A stretch of DNA of 64,000 nt, taken from assembly GCF_050003625.1 (NCBI RefSeq), contig NC_134397.1, positions 225,370,537-225,434,536 on the forward strand, given 5' to 3'. Both the position numbers and the translations under genes were made by a program. Position 1 is the first letter of the stretch. Each line of letters opens with the position of its first letter. Source of the DNA: Haematobia irritans (taxonomy: Eukaryota > Arthropoda > Insecta > Diptera > Muscidae). Of the stretch, positions 23,757 through 35,659 are shown in pieces. The notes under the pieces were generated by a model, which did not search any database, had not been told where the DNA came from, and was given only the letters and a program-made list of their open reading frames with translations.

Positions 23757-25721
23757 ATTACAATAGTACGGTAGTCTTTGTTAGCGGATATACAACTAAA
23801 AAAATTAAAATTGAGGCGTTGACAAACAAAATTTTATTTTCTTTACAATTCATTCGAAAGGAGATCTTGATGATAATCTTCCAATGGGATTTTTGTTGAA
23901 ATTTTTCGCTCAAAAAATAAGTTTTTTATACTTTCTTAAAAATAGTATTTTCCATCCCTGGTGTGTATTATATTACGCTCGATGCCAATCGGCTCGAAAC
24001 CTTGCACGAGTATAGCTTCCTGCTGTACACTCAAAAACAAAAGTTTACTTGGATCCAAATATTTTGACCTTCCTTTAAGGATTTTGGTATTGATTCCGAG
24101 CCAAGGATGCGGCTTCTTTAAAATAAAGACATTTTTTAGGGACCTCCCTGGCTTTAAATCTAGGATCAATAAAATTATAATTGGATACAGATCTCATTCA
24201 TCGAATTTTTATTTTCTGTTTACGACATATTAATAAAGGTATTCATGTACAAACAAATTCCAGTTTCAAAATCCAATTTATGCCAAGTACTTCAAAGTAA
24301 AACCTGTTTTCTTTATGCTAAAAAAAACTTTAAACCAAAGATGCAAATCCTTAAAATAAGTCTTAGTCTATATTTGAAGCATTTTTATCTTAAACTTAAA
24401 AATTCACTATGTCAGTTGAGTTAAAGACGATTTCTTTAAATTAAAAATGTTTTTCTTTATTTTAAGGAACATTTGCCTTACTTCAAAGATCCACATCTTC
24501 AACAGAGGGACGCAAAATTTCAAGATTTGTGTCCTAAATTAAATGAAAAAACTTTTTGAAGCAAGGATTATAAACTTTCTTTTAAATAAAATTTCATTAT
24601 TTTAAAGAATTTTGTCCTTAGCATTGCGTAAATTTCGAGTCCTAAAATTTAAGTTGCATAATCTTCCATATTAGGTCAATATTTTTGTCATTGTATGTCA
24701 GCGGGTATTGCGCTGGAGGCTATTAGAATATACAGGGTGGCTAATATGTAAAAAAATAACAGTGTTTGATATAAACGAAATTGACTGTCTCTTTGGTCCA
24801 AATATTTTTTTTTATTGCAAAAATAAAATTTTTGTAACATTTTTTTTTGGAGATAAAAGTTTGAAATTTTCGAATATATTTAGAAAAACTCTAACATGGC
24901 GGTGATGATGTTTTCATTCGGCTAATATTTGTGCCAAGCGGGTAAGTTTTTAAATTTGGGAACAAATCACAGTGCCATATCAGTAGTACACGACGATAGA
25001 ACGAATATTTATTCCCTTTATTACTTAATCGTGGCTCATCAAATACCCGCTTGCAACAAAGGTACAACTTGTTAATACTAGAATCTTCCTACAGAGTAAA
25101 AGTAGAATTAAAACTGGTTCAAAGTATTCCAAATGCATACAAGGCAAGCATCATAACCAATAGACCATTGTGAAAAATCATAATGGAAAATTCTCCCTAA
25201 TGTAAATTCGTCTTTACATTCGCCCACCCCCAAAACAAACAAGGAACATAAAAATGGCGTTTAATTTATGTGAGTTTTGGGGCCTATTTTTGGCAACCAT
25301 TCCTCCTCATTCATGTGTTGCCCAAAGTCCCAAAAATATACAGCAAACATAACTTTTGGCATTATTAAGTGCGTTCATAAGCGAATGTTAATTTCCAACG
25401 AGTGTTCATTGGAAGAAATACAAAGGACTAGGCAGAAATGTTTTTAACCGACCAACCACCCCACAGCCCAACAGATCTAACCAAAAACGCAGGTCTTTAT
25501 GAAAAATGACTCATAATCGCAAACAAGGGAATTGTCTAATTGCCTTAAGTAAAGTGCTTTCGCAGCTTCACGGCTAGAAAAAAGTGCGCATAATTAGTGA
25601 ATGGAAGGAGAATGAATTTATGAGGAAAATCGATATACAAAACGCCTAAAATGTACAGCTAATGAATGTACTTTTACTTCGCTTGGATTTCTTTTAAAAA
25701 AAGCACACTTGTTTAAAAGGC
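23757..25721. other. Noncoding DNA
   Basis: No gene supported. It includes a mariner-ITR-like word ACAGGGTGGCTAATATGTAA near 24732 and otherwise AT-rich sequence. The overlapping 77- and 90-codon frames near 23940-24230 lie on opposite strands and match nothing I know. Confidence 0.45.
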
Positions 25722-27710
25722 CGGTTGCCACTCTTGGTAGAATTCTACCAAAAATTGTAGATCTTTTACTGTTTGGTAGATTGATATAATTCTTAATATT
25801 TTGGTAGATTTTGCAAAATATTCTTCTCCAACTAAGGGGCATTTAACAAATTTTACATAGAAATAAAATTTTGACAAAATTTTCTGTAGAAATAAAATTT
25901 TGACAAAATTTTCTATAGAAACAAACTTTTGACAAAATTTTCTGTAGAAATAAAATTTTGACAAAATTTTCTGTAGAAATAAAATTTTGACAAAATTTTC
26001 TGTACAAATACAATTTTGACAAAATTTTCTGTAGAGATAAAATTTGGATAAAACTTTCTATAGAAATAAAATTTTGACAAAATTTCCCATAAAAACAAAA
26101 TTTTGACAAAATTTTCTGTAGAAGTAAAATTTTGCTAAAATTGTCTATAGAAGTAAAATTTTGACAAAATTTTCTATAGAAATAAAATTTTGACAAAGTT
26201 TTCTATAGAAATAAAATTTTGACCAAATGTTCTATATAAGTAAAAGACTGTAAAAAATTTCTATAGATATAAATTTTGCCAAAATATTCTATAGAAATAA
26301 AATGTTGACAAAATTTTCTATAGAAATACAATTTTGGCAAAATTTTCTATAGAAATAAAATTTTGACAACATTTTCTATAGAAATAAAAATTTCTATAGA
26401 AATAAAATTTTCTATAGAAATAAAATTTTGACAAAATTTTCTATATAAGAAAAAGATTGTAAACAATTTCTATAGAAATAAAATATTGACAAAATTTTCT
26501 ATAGAAATAAAATTTTGACAAATTTTTTTTAGAAATAAAATTTTGACAAAATTTTCTATAGAAATAAAATTTTGACAAAATTTTATATAGAAATAAAATG
26601 TTGACAAAATTTTCTATAGAAATACAATTTTGGCAAAATTTTCTATAGAAATAAAATTTTGACAAAATTTTCTATAGAAACAAACTTTTGACAAAATTTT
26701 CAATAGAAATAAAATTTTGACAACATTTTCTATAGAAATAAAATTTTGACAACATTTTCTATAGAAATAAAATTTTGACAACATTTTCTGTACAAATAAA
26801 ATTTTGACAACATTTTCTGTACAAATAAAATTTTGCAAAATTTTCTGTAGAGATAAAATTTGGATAAAACTTTCTATAAAAATAAAATTTTGACAAAATT
26901 TTTTATAGAAATAAAATGTTGACAACATTTTCGATAAAAACAAAGTTTTGATAAAATTTTCTGTAGAAATAAAATTTTGCAAAAATTTTCTTAGAAGTAA
27001 AATTTTGCAAAAATTTTCTTAGAAGTAAAATTTTGACAAAATTTTCTATAGAAACAAGCTTTTGACAAAATTTTCAATAGAAATAAAATTTTGACAACAT
27101 TTTCTATATAAAAAAAATTTTGACAACATTTTCTATAGAAATAAAATTTTGACAACATTTTCTGTACTAATAAAATTTTGACAACATTTTCTGTACAAAT
27201 AAAATTTTGACAAAATTTTCTGTACAAATAAAATTTGGATAAAACTTTCTATAAAAATAATATTTTGACAAAATTTTCTATAGAAATAAAATTTGGACAA
27301 CATTTTCTATAGAAATAAAATGTTGACAACATTTTCCATAAAAACAAAGTTTTGATAAAATTTTCTGTAGAAATGAAATTTTGCAAAAATTTTCTTAGAA
27401 GTAAAATTTTACAAAAATTTTCTGTAGAGATAAAATTTTGACAAAATTTTCGATAAAAACAAAATTTAAACAAAATTTAAAAACAAAATTTTCTATAGAA
27501 ATAAAATTTGACAACATTTTCTATAGAAATAAAATGTTGACAACATTTTCGATAAAAACAAAGTTTTGATAAAATTTTCTGTAGAAATAAAATTTTGCAA
27601 TAATTTTCTATAGAAGTAAAATTTTGACAAAATTTTCTATAGAAATAAAATTTTGACAACATTTTCTATAGAAATAATATTTTGACAAAATTTTCTGTAG
27701 AAATAATTTT

Positions 27711-29498
27711 TATACCCACCACCATAGAATGGTGACGGGGGTATAATAAGTTTGTCATTCCGTTTGTAACACATCGAAATATCGATTTCCGACTATATAA
27801 AGTATATATATTCTTGATCAGGGAGAAATTCTAAGACGATATAACGATGTCCGTCTGTCTGTCTGTCTGTTGTAATCACGCTACAGTCTTCAATAATAAG
27901 GCAATCGTGCTGAAATTTTGCACCAACTCTTTTGTCTGCAGGCAGGTCAAGTTCGAAGATGGGCTATATCGGTCCAGGTTTTGATATAGTCCCCATATAA
28001 ACCGACCTCCCGATTTGGGGTCTTGGGTTATAGAAATCGAAGTTTTTATCCAATTTGCCTGAAATTTGAAATCTAGAGGTATTTTATGACCATAAAAAGG
28101 TGTTCCAAAAATGGTGAGTATCGGTCCATGTTTTGGTATAGCCCCCATATAGACCGATCTCCCGATTTTACTTCTTGGGCTTATAGAAACCACAGTTTTT
28201 ATTCAATTTACCTGAAATTGGAAATCTAGAGGTATTGTAGGACCACAAATACGTGTGCCGAAAATTGTGAGTATCGGTCCATAGTTTGGTATAGCCCCCA
28301 TATAAACCGACCTCCCGATTTGCGGTCTTGGGCTTATAGAAACCGCAATTTTTATTCAATTTACCTGAAATTGGAAATCTAGAGGTATTGTAGGACCACA
28401 AATACGTGTGCCAAAAATTGTGAGTATCGGTTCATATTTTGGTATAGCCCCCACATAGACCGATCTCCCGATTTTACTTCTTGGGCTTATAGAAACCGCA
28501 GTTTTTATTCAATTTACCTGAAATTGGAAATCTAGAGGTATTGTAGGACCACAAATACGTGTGCCAAAAATTGTGAGTATCGGTTCATATTTTGGTATAG
28601 CCCCCACATAGACCGATCTCCTGATTTTACTTCTTGGGCTTATAGAAACCGCAGTTTTTATTCAATTTACCTGAAATTGGAAATCTAGAGGTATTGTAGG
28701 ACCACAAATACGTGTGTCAAAAATTGTGAGTAACAGTCCATGTTTTGTTATGGTCCCCATATAAAACGACCTCCCGATTTGGGGTCTTGGGTTTATAGAA
28801 ACCGTAGTTTTTATCCAATTTGTCTGAAATTGGAAATCTAGAGGTATTTTAGGACCATAAAGAGGTGTGCCACAAATAGTGAGTATCGGTCCATGTTTTG
28901 ACCGATATCGCGATTTTACTTCTTGGGCTTCTAGAATCCGAAGTTTTTGAAATTGGAAATCTAGAGGTATTTTCGGGTCATAAAGAGGAGTGTCGAAAAC
29001 TCACCGTTTTCGGTCCATATTTTAGTATAGCCCCATAAGAACGATCTCCCGATTTAACTCCTTGGGTTTTTAGAAACCATAGTTTTTATCTGATTTGCCT
29101 GAAATTGTAAATATTCTGGTATTTTAGGCTCACAAAAACGTGTATCGGATTAAGTTTTTATCGGTCCATTTGGTAGTGCCGCCATATAGACCGACTTCAC
29201 CTCTTGGGGTAAAATTTCCAGATTTTACTTCTACAGATTTAAGAGTTCAAATCAAGACGTTATTTTATAATTTTCTTGCACACTTAAAAGAGATGTTAAT
29301 GATTCCTCTAAAACTCAAACAAAAATTGTTCTTATAAATCCAGAATCTGATATAATCCTCATAGGTGAAATCTTTAAATGTATCTTCGGGAAGTGTCCTC
29401 AAGCCCTCCTGAAATTTCAAAGGAAACCCTAATATTTGGTTCATGGTGGTGGGTATTTAAGATTCGGCCCGGTCGAACTTAGTGCTGTATATACTTGT
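27711..29498 (-). repeat. mini-me/DINE-like element with ~153-bp units
   Basis: Same family and orientation as 17031-19154: left end TATACCCACCACCATAGAAT, (TA)n and (GTCY)n near 27795-27870, then about six ~153-bp units, then ATGGTGGTGGGTATTTAAG, CGGCCCGGTCGAACTT and TATACTTGTT. It sits inside a 29-bp satellite array. Confidence 0.75.
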
Positions 29499-29515
29499 TT
29501 TATTTTATTTGGATT

Positions 29516-29734
29516 ATTAATGAAAAAACTCCACATGTTTTTTATTTGAGTTTTACTTTATTGAAGCCAATATTTTTTTTTTGTTCCAAAGGATACAGGG
29601 ATATCGTAATAAAAAGCAGAGATCGACAACGAAAGTTAGTCAATAAGGTGTCATAAAACAGTAAAGTGCTATTCATTCTTGTTTTATTTAATTACCTGGC
29701 CCTGATGAAGATTGACTGGAGTTTTTTCATTAAT
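29516..29734. repeat. Short element with 18-bp inverted ends
   Basis: ATTAATGAAAAAACTCCA at 29516-29533 is mirrored exactly by TGGAGTTTTTTCATTAAT at 29717-29734. The 183-bp middle is noncoding. Likely a MITE or foldback; no sure target duplication. Confidence 0.55.
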
Positions 29735-30578
29735 GACCTTGAGCTTGACTAAAACCAAAAATATAAATAAAGTTTTGCAAAAATTTTCTATAGAAATAAA
29801 ATTTTGACAAAATTTTCGATACAAATAAAATTTTGACAAAATTTTCTGTAGAAATAAAATTTTGACAAAATTTTCAATAATAATAAAATTTTAACAAAAT
29901 TCTCTGTAGAAATAAAATTTTGACAAAATTTTCTATAGAATAAAACGTTGACAACATTTTCTATAGAAATAAAATTTTGACAAAATCTTCTATAGAAATA
30001 AAATTTTGACAAAATTTTCTATAGAAATAAAATTTTGACAAAATTTTCTATATAAGTAAAAGTTTGTAAAAACTTTCTATTTAAGTAAAAGTTTGTAAAA
30101 AATTTCTATATAAGTAAAATTTTGCAAAAAAATTTCTATAGAAATGAAATTTTGCAAAAATTTTCTATAGAAATAAAATTTGGATAAAACTTTCTATAGA
30201 AATAAAATTTTGACAAAATATTCGATAAAAATAAAATTTTGACAAAATTTTCTGTAGAAATAAAATGTTCACAAAACTTTCCATAGAAAATAATTTTGAC
30301 AAGAAAAATAAAATTTTGACAAAATTCTCTATAGAAATAAAATCTTGCAAAAAAAAGATTTTTTGTTTAGTAGTTTCTTGGTAAAATGTTCTTTTAATTT
30401 TGGAAGATTATTGTAGTTTCCCAAGTTTTTCATAAAGTATGGTAAGCGACAAAAATCCACCAATTCTTATCAAAAATCCCCAAAGTGGGGACATATATGA
30501 AAACAGCGTCATTTATGTAATTGGAATATTTTTCCGCTGTTTGCCGTAAACTTTTAAAAATTTTCCAATTTGGTATCA

Positions 30579-30968
30579 TATCGATGTCCTCATTCTAGAG
30601 TACGCTAAGTGAACTTAGCATTTGTTGATGGAGTTCGCTATTTTTTATTCGGATTGATGTGAATTGCATCCTGTCAAAAGTTCGAATTTATTGGACACTT
30701 CTATCAAAAGAACGTAGCCTGTGACTAAAGTTTTAAAAATTTCCAATCCAAAAAGATCAAAAATCTGTGTTCGATCATGTTCTATTATCACTATTTTGCA
30801 TTCGTACATACTAAAAAAATCTACAATAAACATGATTTAAGACCGAAAAAAGTGAATTGATATCTTATACGGTTTTTGAGAAATTCCAAAACAAAAAAAA
30901 ACTTTGAACTTTTTCCTGTAAAATTCACTTTTTAGACTTAGCGTACTTTGAAATGGAGACATCAATAT
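30579..30968 (-). mobile_element. TIR element, copy A (ATCGATGTC family)
   Basis: Ends are ATCGATGTCCTCATTCTAGA with GTACGCTAAGT (left) and, in complement, ATTGATGTCTCCATTTCAAA with GTACGCTAAGT (right), an inverted repeat of about 30 bp. The interior matches the copy at 59693-60350 in reverse (for example CTTTTTGGATTGGA and TTCACATCAATCCGAATAAA). Noncoding; the family is unknown to me. Confidence 0.65.
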
Positions 30969-31342
30969 ATTACTTGACCAAAATATAGGGAGAGGGCTAG
31001 AAAAAATGTTACGAGAGAAAGAATGCATGTACCTTTTTCGAAAAAAATGGTAAAAATGTGTTTTGTATACTTCTTTGGATGATGTTCCTTTAGCTAATAG
31101 GGCCTGGCGCATTGTACATCAATAAAACAATTTTTAATTACATGTTTCCCAACGTTTTGTCGATGTATGTCGACATTATCAAGAAAGTTTTTTATTGTCT
31201 ATAAATTGAAAAACAAATTATTACTATTGTGTTTTCTTTGAAATTCCAAATTGTGGATTTTAATCTAAAGCATATAGGCACAAAGAGAAAATTATGTTAG
31301 TATTTTGCGTCGGTGATAAGAGATCAGAACTGTGTGTTATTA
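30969..31342. other. Noncoding DNA
   Basis: AT-rich stretch between two repeat pieces. No gene or structure seen. Confidence 0.4.
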
Positions 31343-31417
31343 CAATGGACTGAATAGTCTAAGTGAGCCTGAAATGTCGTGCTGCCACTATAATTAACCT
31401 AACCTAACTTAACCTTG
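31343..31417 (+). repeat. Truncated SINE (3' tail piece)
   Basis: CAATGGACTGAATAGTCTAA, GTGAGCCTGA and the tail ATTAACCTAACCTAAC match the 3' third of the SINE at 19532-19871, read on the plus strand. The tRNA head is missing. Confidence 0.75.
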
Positions 31418-31712
31418 TGATTGTTCACGTATCCTTCCATAAAAATTAGGAATTTCTGCTAAAGCTGCATAACGGGTTTTAACGGAAATTGCGTTTGAAA
31501 ACAAAAATAATAAATTCACAAAGATGCTCGCGGAGTTTACTAGAGATGGCATTTGGTATTTTTTCGCTATTTTTATTTAGTATTTTGTTTAATAACTATC
31601 ACAAAAAAAAACAACAAAAGAACATATGTCAAGACAGCAACAAATAACAGGTTGGCTGATAAGTCCCCGGTCTAACAAAGAAAAACACATTTTTTGTCAA
31701 AATTAGTTTTTA

Positions 31713-32527
31713 TTATTCAACATAGTTCCCTTCAAGAGCGATACAACGATTATAACGACCTTCCAATTTTTGGATACCATTTTGGTAGTACTCCTTCTGT
31801 TTTGCCTCAAAATAGGCCTCAGTTTCGGCGATCATCTCTTCATTGCAGCCAAATATTTTCCCTGCGAGCATCCTTTTGAGGTCTGAGAACAAGAAAAAGT
31901 CGCCAGATCTGGAGAATACGGTGGGTGGGGAAGCAATTCGAAGCCTAATTCATGAATTTTTGCCATCGTTCTCAATGACTTGTGGCACGGTGCGTTGTCT
32001 TGTTGGAACAACACTTTTTTCTTCTTCCTTCAAACGCTCCAATAACGCCATATAATAGTCACTGTTGATGGTTTTCCCCTTCTCAAGATAATCGATAAAA
32101 ATTATTCCATGCGCATCCCAAAAAACAGAGGCCATTACTTTGCCAGCGGACTTTTGAGTCTTTTCACGCTTCGGATACGCTTCACCGGTCTGCATATCCA
32201 AATATTGATGAATGATATGACCAACACGTTCCTTTGATATCTTTAAGGCCTCTGCTATCTCGATCAACTTCATTTTATGGTCATTCAAAATCATTTTGTG
32301 GATTTTTTTTTATGTTTTCGTCGGTAACCACCTCTTTCGGGCGTCCACTGCGTTCACCGTCCTCCGTGCTCATTTCACCACGCTTGAATTTTGCATACCA
32401 ATCAATTATTGTTGATTTCCCTGGGGCAGAGTCCGGAAACTCATTATCAAGCCAAGTTTTTGCTTCCACCGTATTTTTCCCTTCAGAAAACAGTATTTTA
32501 TCAAAACACGAAATTCCTTTTTTCCAT
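31713..32527 (-). pseudogene. Himar-like mariner transposase, copy 4 (large deletion)
   Basis: Start codon at 32527. Himar-like in the N-terminal half, but the sequence jumps from HQYLDM straight to TGEAYPKREKTQKS, removing about 65 residues including the first catalytic aspartate segment. Further losses follow LLERLKEE and SPDLA. FHQD is altered to [10 protein letters not shown]. Not functional. Confidence 0.9.
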
Positions 32528-32541
32528 TTTTTTCACAATAA

Positions 32542-32755
32542 AGGTGAGTACTATGTTCGAGTTTTTCACCAAAACACTAAATTAAAAGTGCAAAAATATA
32601 TATGAAGACGATAACATTTTTATCAAGTCTCTTCAAATTATGGATGGAAAAGGTCCAATGTATTGATTGCGAAAAATTTATTATTTCGAAATTAATTGAT
32701 TAAAAAAAGTAACCGTGAAAATAAGCTGGTTGAAAACTGAATATAGTACTCAGCT
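32542..32755. mobile_element. Harbinger-like MITE, 214 bp, in mariner copy 4
   Basis: Ends AGGTGAGTACTATGTTC and, in complement, AGCTGAGTACTATATTC, flanked by TAA (32539-32541 and 32756-32758). Removing it with one TAA gives CACAATAACAAAAGTTG, the uninterrupted sequence seen in the other mariner copies. A 3-bp TWA duplication fits PIF/Harbinger. Relatives lie at 49657-50665, 59119-59314 and 59912-60133. Confidence 0.75.
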
Positions 32756-32914
32756 TAACAAAAGTTGATCCACAAAAGACGCTCTATCTCACAAACTAAT
32801 TGACTTACAAACGTCAAATTTTGACACGAATCATTTGAAGGTTGGTACTATATAAAAATAATATGCATTTGATACTAGCGACGCCATCTATGTGTCAGAC
32901 CGGTGACTTATCAG

Positions 32915-33979
32915 CATAAGCGTAGGAAGGCCTCTGGGGAGGTGGCTTAGACCCCCCAGAAAAATTTTAGACCCCCCCCCAGAATTTGAAACTCTATTTA
33001 TGATTTTCCATTTTTCAATAAATGTCAATAGTTTTTTTTTTAATTTTTATAAAAATTAAACAAGTATATACAATCGCACAAAGTTCCGCTAAAGACTTTC
33101 ATGAACAATCGAATTACTTGGGTTGTGGTAGCAGTTGCCGATGGCAATGTTTCAAGTCAGATATTTATGAAATAAAGCTGTGGTTGAACTTATGATTGAT
33201 TTAGTTTAGTCAATCTAATTAAACAAATAGTAATTGATATTAAAACTATTTTTTCATAAATTAATATCTTAATAATGCTGCGAAAAAGCGTCGCCAAAAA
33301 AGTAGTGAAAATGTTCTTTTTGGTCTAGAAGTGGTGGCGGAGAAGCAATGAATGTAATATGAGCTTGTCATGGGACAAATGTCCACCGTTTCAACAGCCG
33401 TTGCAATGATTTTGCATCACTTCTTAATGTGAGATCCGAATTCAGTGTTTTGAATGTGAATTAAAAAATTTTGTTATATTTTCCTAAATAAATAATTTTT
33501 ATATTGTTTTTATGATTTTAATGCATTCTGACGCTTGTTTGAAACGTTTTTCCTCGAACAATTTCCAAAATTATCGATTTTTCTATAATGGATTTAGCAG
33601 TTTTGTGGCAAAATTTGAATAATTTGTACCAATTTATTTATTCTTACTCTTTTTTTAAACTATTTGAAAAAAAAAGAAAACAAAAAAGTTCACATTAAAA
33701 AATATGAAAAAAATCAAGTAAAAAAACTTCCTGTGTAGTTAAAATAATTGAGGACATTTTTGGAAGTACTTTAGAACAACTCACAATTTTTTTGCTGGGA
33801 AAAGTGTGGAACTACTTTTAGTTGCTTTATTATAAATTAATTGACGAGTTATTTTGATGTCTAATTTTTTATTAAATTTATGAAATAAAACATTAATTGA
33901 ACCTATAAGTTCAGTCCATAAGTTTTTAGCTAGGGGGGCTATAGCCCCCCCCTAGGAAAATTGTCTAGCTACGCTAATG
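32915..33979. mobile_element. hAT-like nonautonomous element, 1065 bp, in mariner ITR
   Basis: Ends CATAAGCGTAGG and, in complement, CATTAGCGTAGC, flanked by the exact 8-bp duplication CTTATCAG (32907-32914 and 33980-33987). It interrupts the terminal repeat of mariner copy 4. Subterminal C-rich (GACCCCCCAGAAAAATTTTA) and G-rich (TAGGGGGGCTATAG) runs form a second inverted pair. No transposase frame. Confidence 0.8.
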
Positions 33980-34169
33980 CTTATCAGCCAACCTGTTATA
34001 TCAAGACATTAAAAGTTTATCAGATAAACGCGATCTTATCTTATTGCCGATATGGGAAGCACATAAATGAATGAAGGCTCCAATTTATTAATAAAAACTT
34101 CTAAAAAGCTACAAATTTAACAAAGCAGGATTTTTTCGGTATCCAGAAAAATTTCGGGATTCAAAATAA

Positions 34170-35659
34170 ACAAGTAAGGAAAGTCTAAAGTCGGGCGGGG
34201 CCGAATATATTATACCCTGCACCACTTTGTAGATCTAAATTTTCGATACCATATCACATCCGTCAAATGTGTTGGGTGCTATATTTGTCCCAAATACATA
34301 CATTTAAATATCACTCGATTTGGACAGAATTTGATAGACGTTTACAAAATCTATAGACTCAAAATTTAAGTTGGCTAATGCACTAGGGTGGAACACAATT
34401 TTAGTAACAAAATGTGGGAAACATTTAAATCTGATGCAATTTTAAGGACACTTCGCAAAAGTTTATTTATGGTTTATCGTTCGATATATATGCATTAGAA
34501 GTTTAGGAAAATTAGAGTCATTTTTCCAACTTTTCGACTAAGCAGTGGTGATTTAACAAAGAAAATGTTGGTTTTTTGACCATTTTTGCCGAAATCAGAA
34601 AAACATATATATGAGAGCTATATCTAAATCTGAACCGAGTTCAATCAAATTTGGCACACATGACTATATTACTAATTGTACTCCTAGTGCAAAATTTCAA
34701 CCAAATTGGGCCAAAACTCTGGCTTCTGGGGCCATATAAGTCCATATCGGGCGAAAAATATATATGGAAGCTATATCTAAATCTGAACCGATTTCAATCC
34801 AATTTGGCACACATGACTATATTACCAATTGTAGTCTTTGTGCAAAATTTCAAACTAATCGGGATAAAACCCTGGCTTCTGGGTCCATATAAGTGCATAT
34901 CGGGCGAAAGATATATATGGGAGCTATATCTAAATCTGAATCGATTTCAACCAAATTTGGCACGCATAGCTACAATGCTAAATCTACTCCCTGTGCAAAA
35001 TTTCAACCACATTGGACAAAAACTCAGGCTTTTAGGACCATATTAGTCCATATCGGGCGAAAGATATATATGGGAGCTATATCTAAATCTGAACCGATTT
35101 CAATCAAATTTTGCACACTAACTGTACTCCTAGTGCAAAATTTCAACCAAATTCGGCCAAAAATCTGGCTTGTGGGGCCATATAAGTCCATATCGGGCGA
35201 AAGATATATATGGGGCTATATCTAAATCTGAACCGATTTCAATCAAATTTTTCACACTTGACTATACGACTAAGTATTATGTTTGTTTCAAGCAAATCGG
35301 TATAAAACTCTGGCTGCTGGGTCCATATTAGTGCATATCGGGCGAAAGATATATATGGGAGCTATATCTAAATCTGAACCGATTTCTTCCAAAATCAATA
35401 GGGTTCTATTCTGACCCAAATTAGGAACATGTGCCAAATTTGAAGGCGATTGGACTTAAATTGCGACCTAGACTTTGATCAGAAAAATGTGTTCACAGAC
35501 AGACGGACGGACAGACGGACATGGTTATATAGACTCAGGGACCCACCCTGAGCATTATTGGCAAAGACACCATGTGTCTATCTCGTCTCCTTCTGGGTGT
35601 TACAAACATATGCACTAACTAATAATACCCCGTTCCACAGTGTGGCGCAGGGTATAAAA
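34170..35659 (+). repeat. mini-me-like element, GCACCACTTTGTAG subtype, with 153-bp units
   Basis: It starts ACAAGTAAGGAAAGTC and ends GGCGCAGGGTATAAAAA. Units starting CGGGCGAAAGATATATATGG recur at 34748, 34901, 35054, 35194 and 35339, so the first three are exactly 153 bp apart and the later ones slightly shorter. The right block has an ACAGACAGACGGACGG run. About 34385-34600 is a separate block beginning ACTAGGGTGGAACACAATTT. The open frames of 110-131 codons are repeat artefacts. Confidence 0.75.

Larger units (their letters stand above)
25722..30425 (-). mobile_element. 29-bp-array element (reverse orientation), split by insertions
   Basis: The left edge CCGGTTGCCACTCTTGGTAG with AATTCTACC is the reverse counterpart of the right end of the element at 21924-23756. 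Arrays of the same 29-bp repeat in reverse orientation run 25855-27706 and 29770-30355, and the right edge (about GGAAGATTATTGTAG, 30401-30420) resembles the family's left end. The arrays are more diverged than the + array (many CTGTAG, AACATT and CTTAG variants). The gap is filled by a mini-me element (27711-29498) and a small inverted-repeat piece (29516-29734). Confidence 0.6.
31647..33996 (-). mobile_element. Himar-like mariner, copy 4, with two nested insertions
   Basis: ACAGGTTGGCTGATAAGTCC starts at 31647 after TA (31645-31646). The other inverted repeat is split: AGACCGGTGACTTATCAG ends at 32914, the hAT-like element follows, and CCAACCTGT ends at 33996 before TA. A Harbinger-like MITE lies at 32542-32755. 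Confidence 0.9.

Noticed and set aside
25713..27662. Series of minus-strand frames rich in FYFYRKFCQNFIS
   Set aside because: Translation of the 29-bp satellite, which by its period reads open in shifting frames; not protein-coding.
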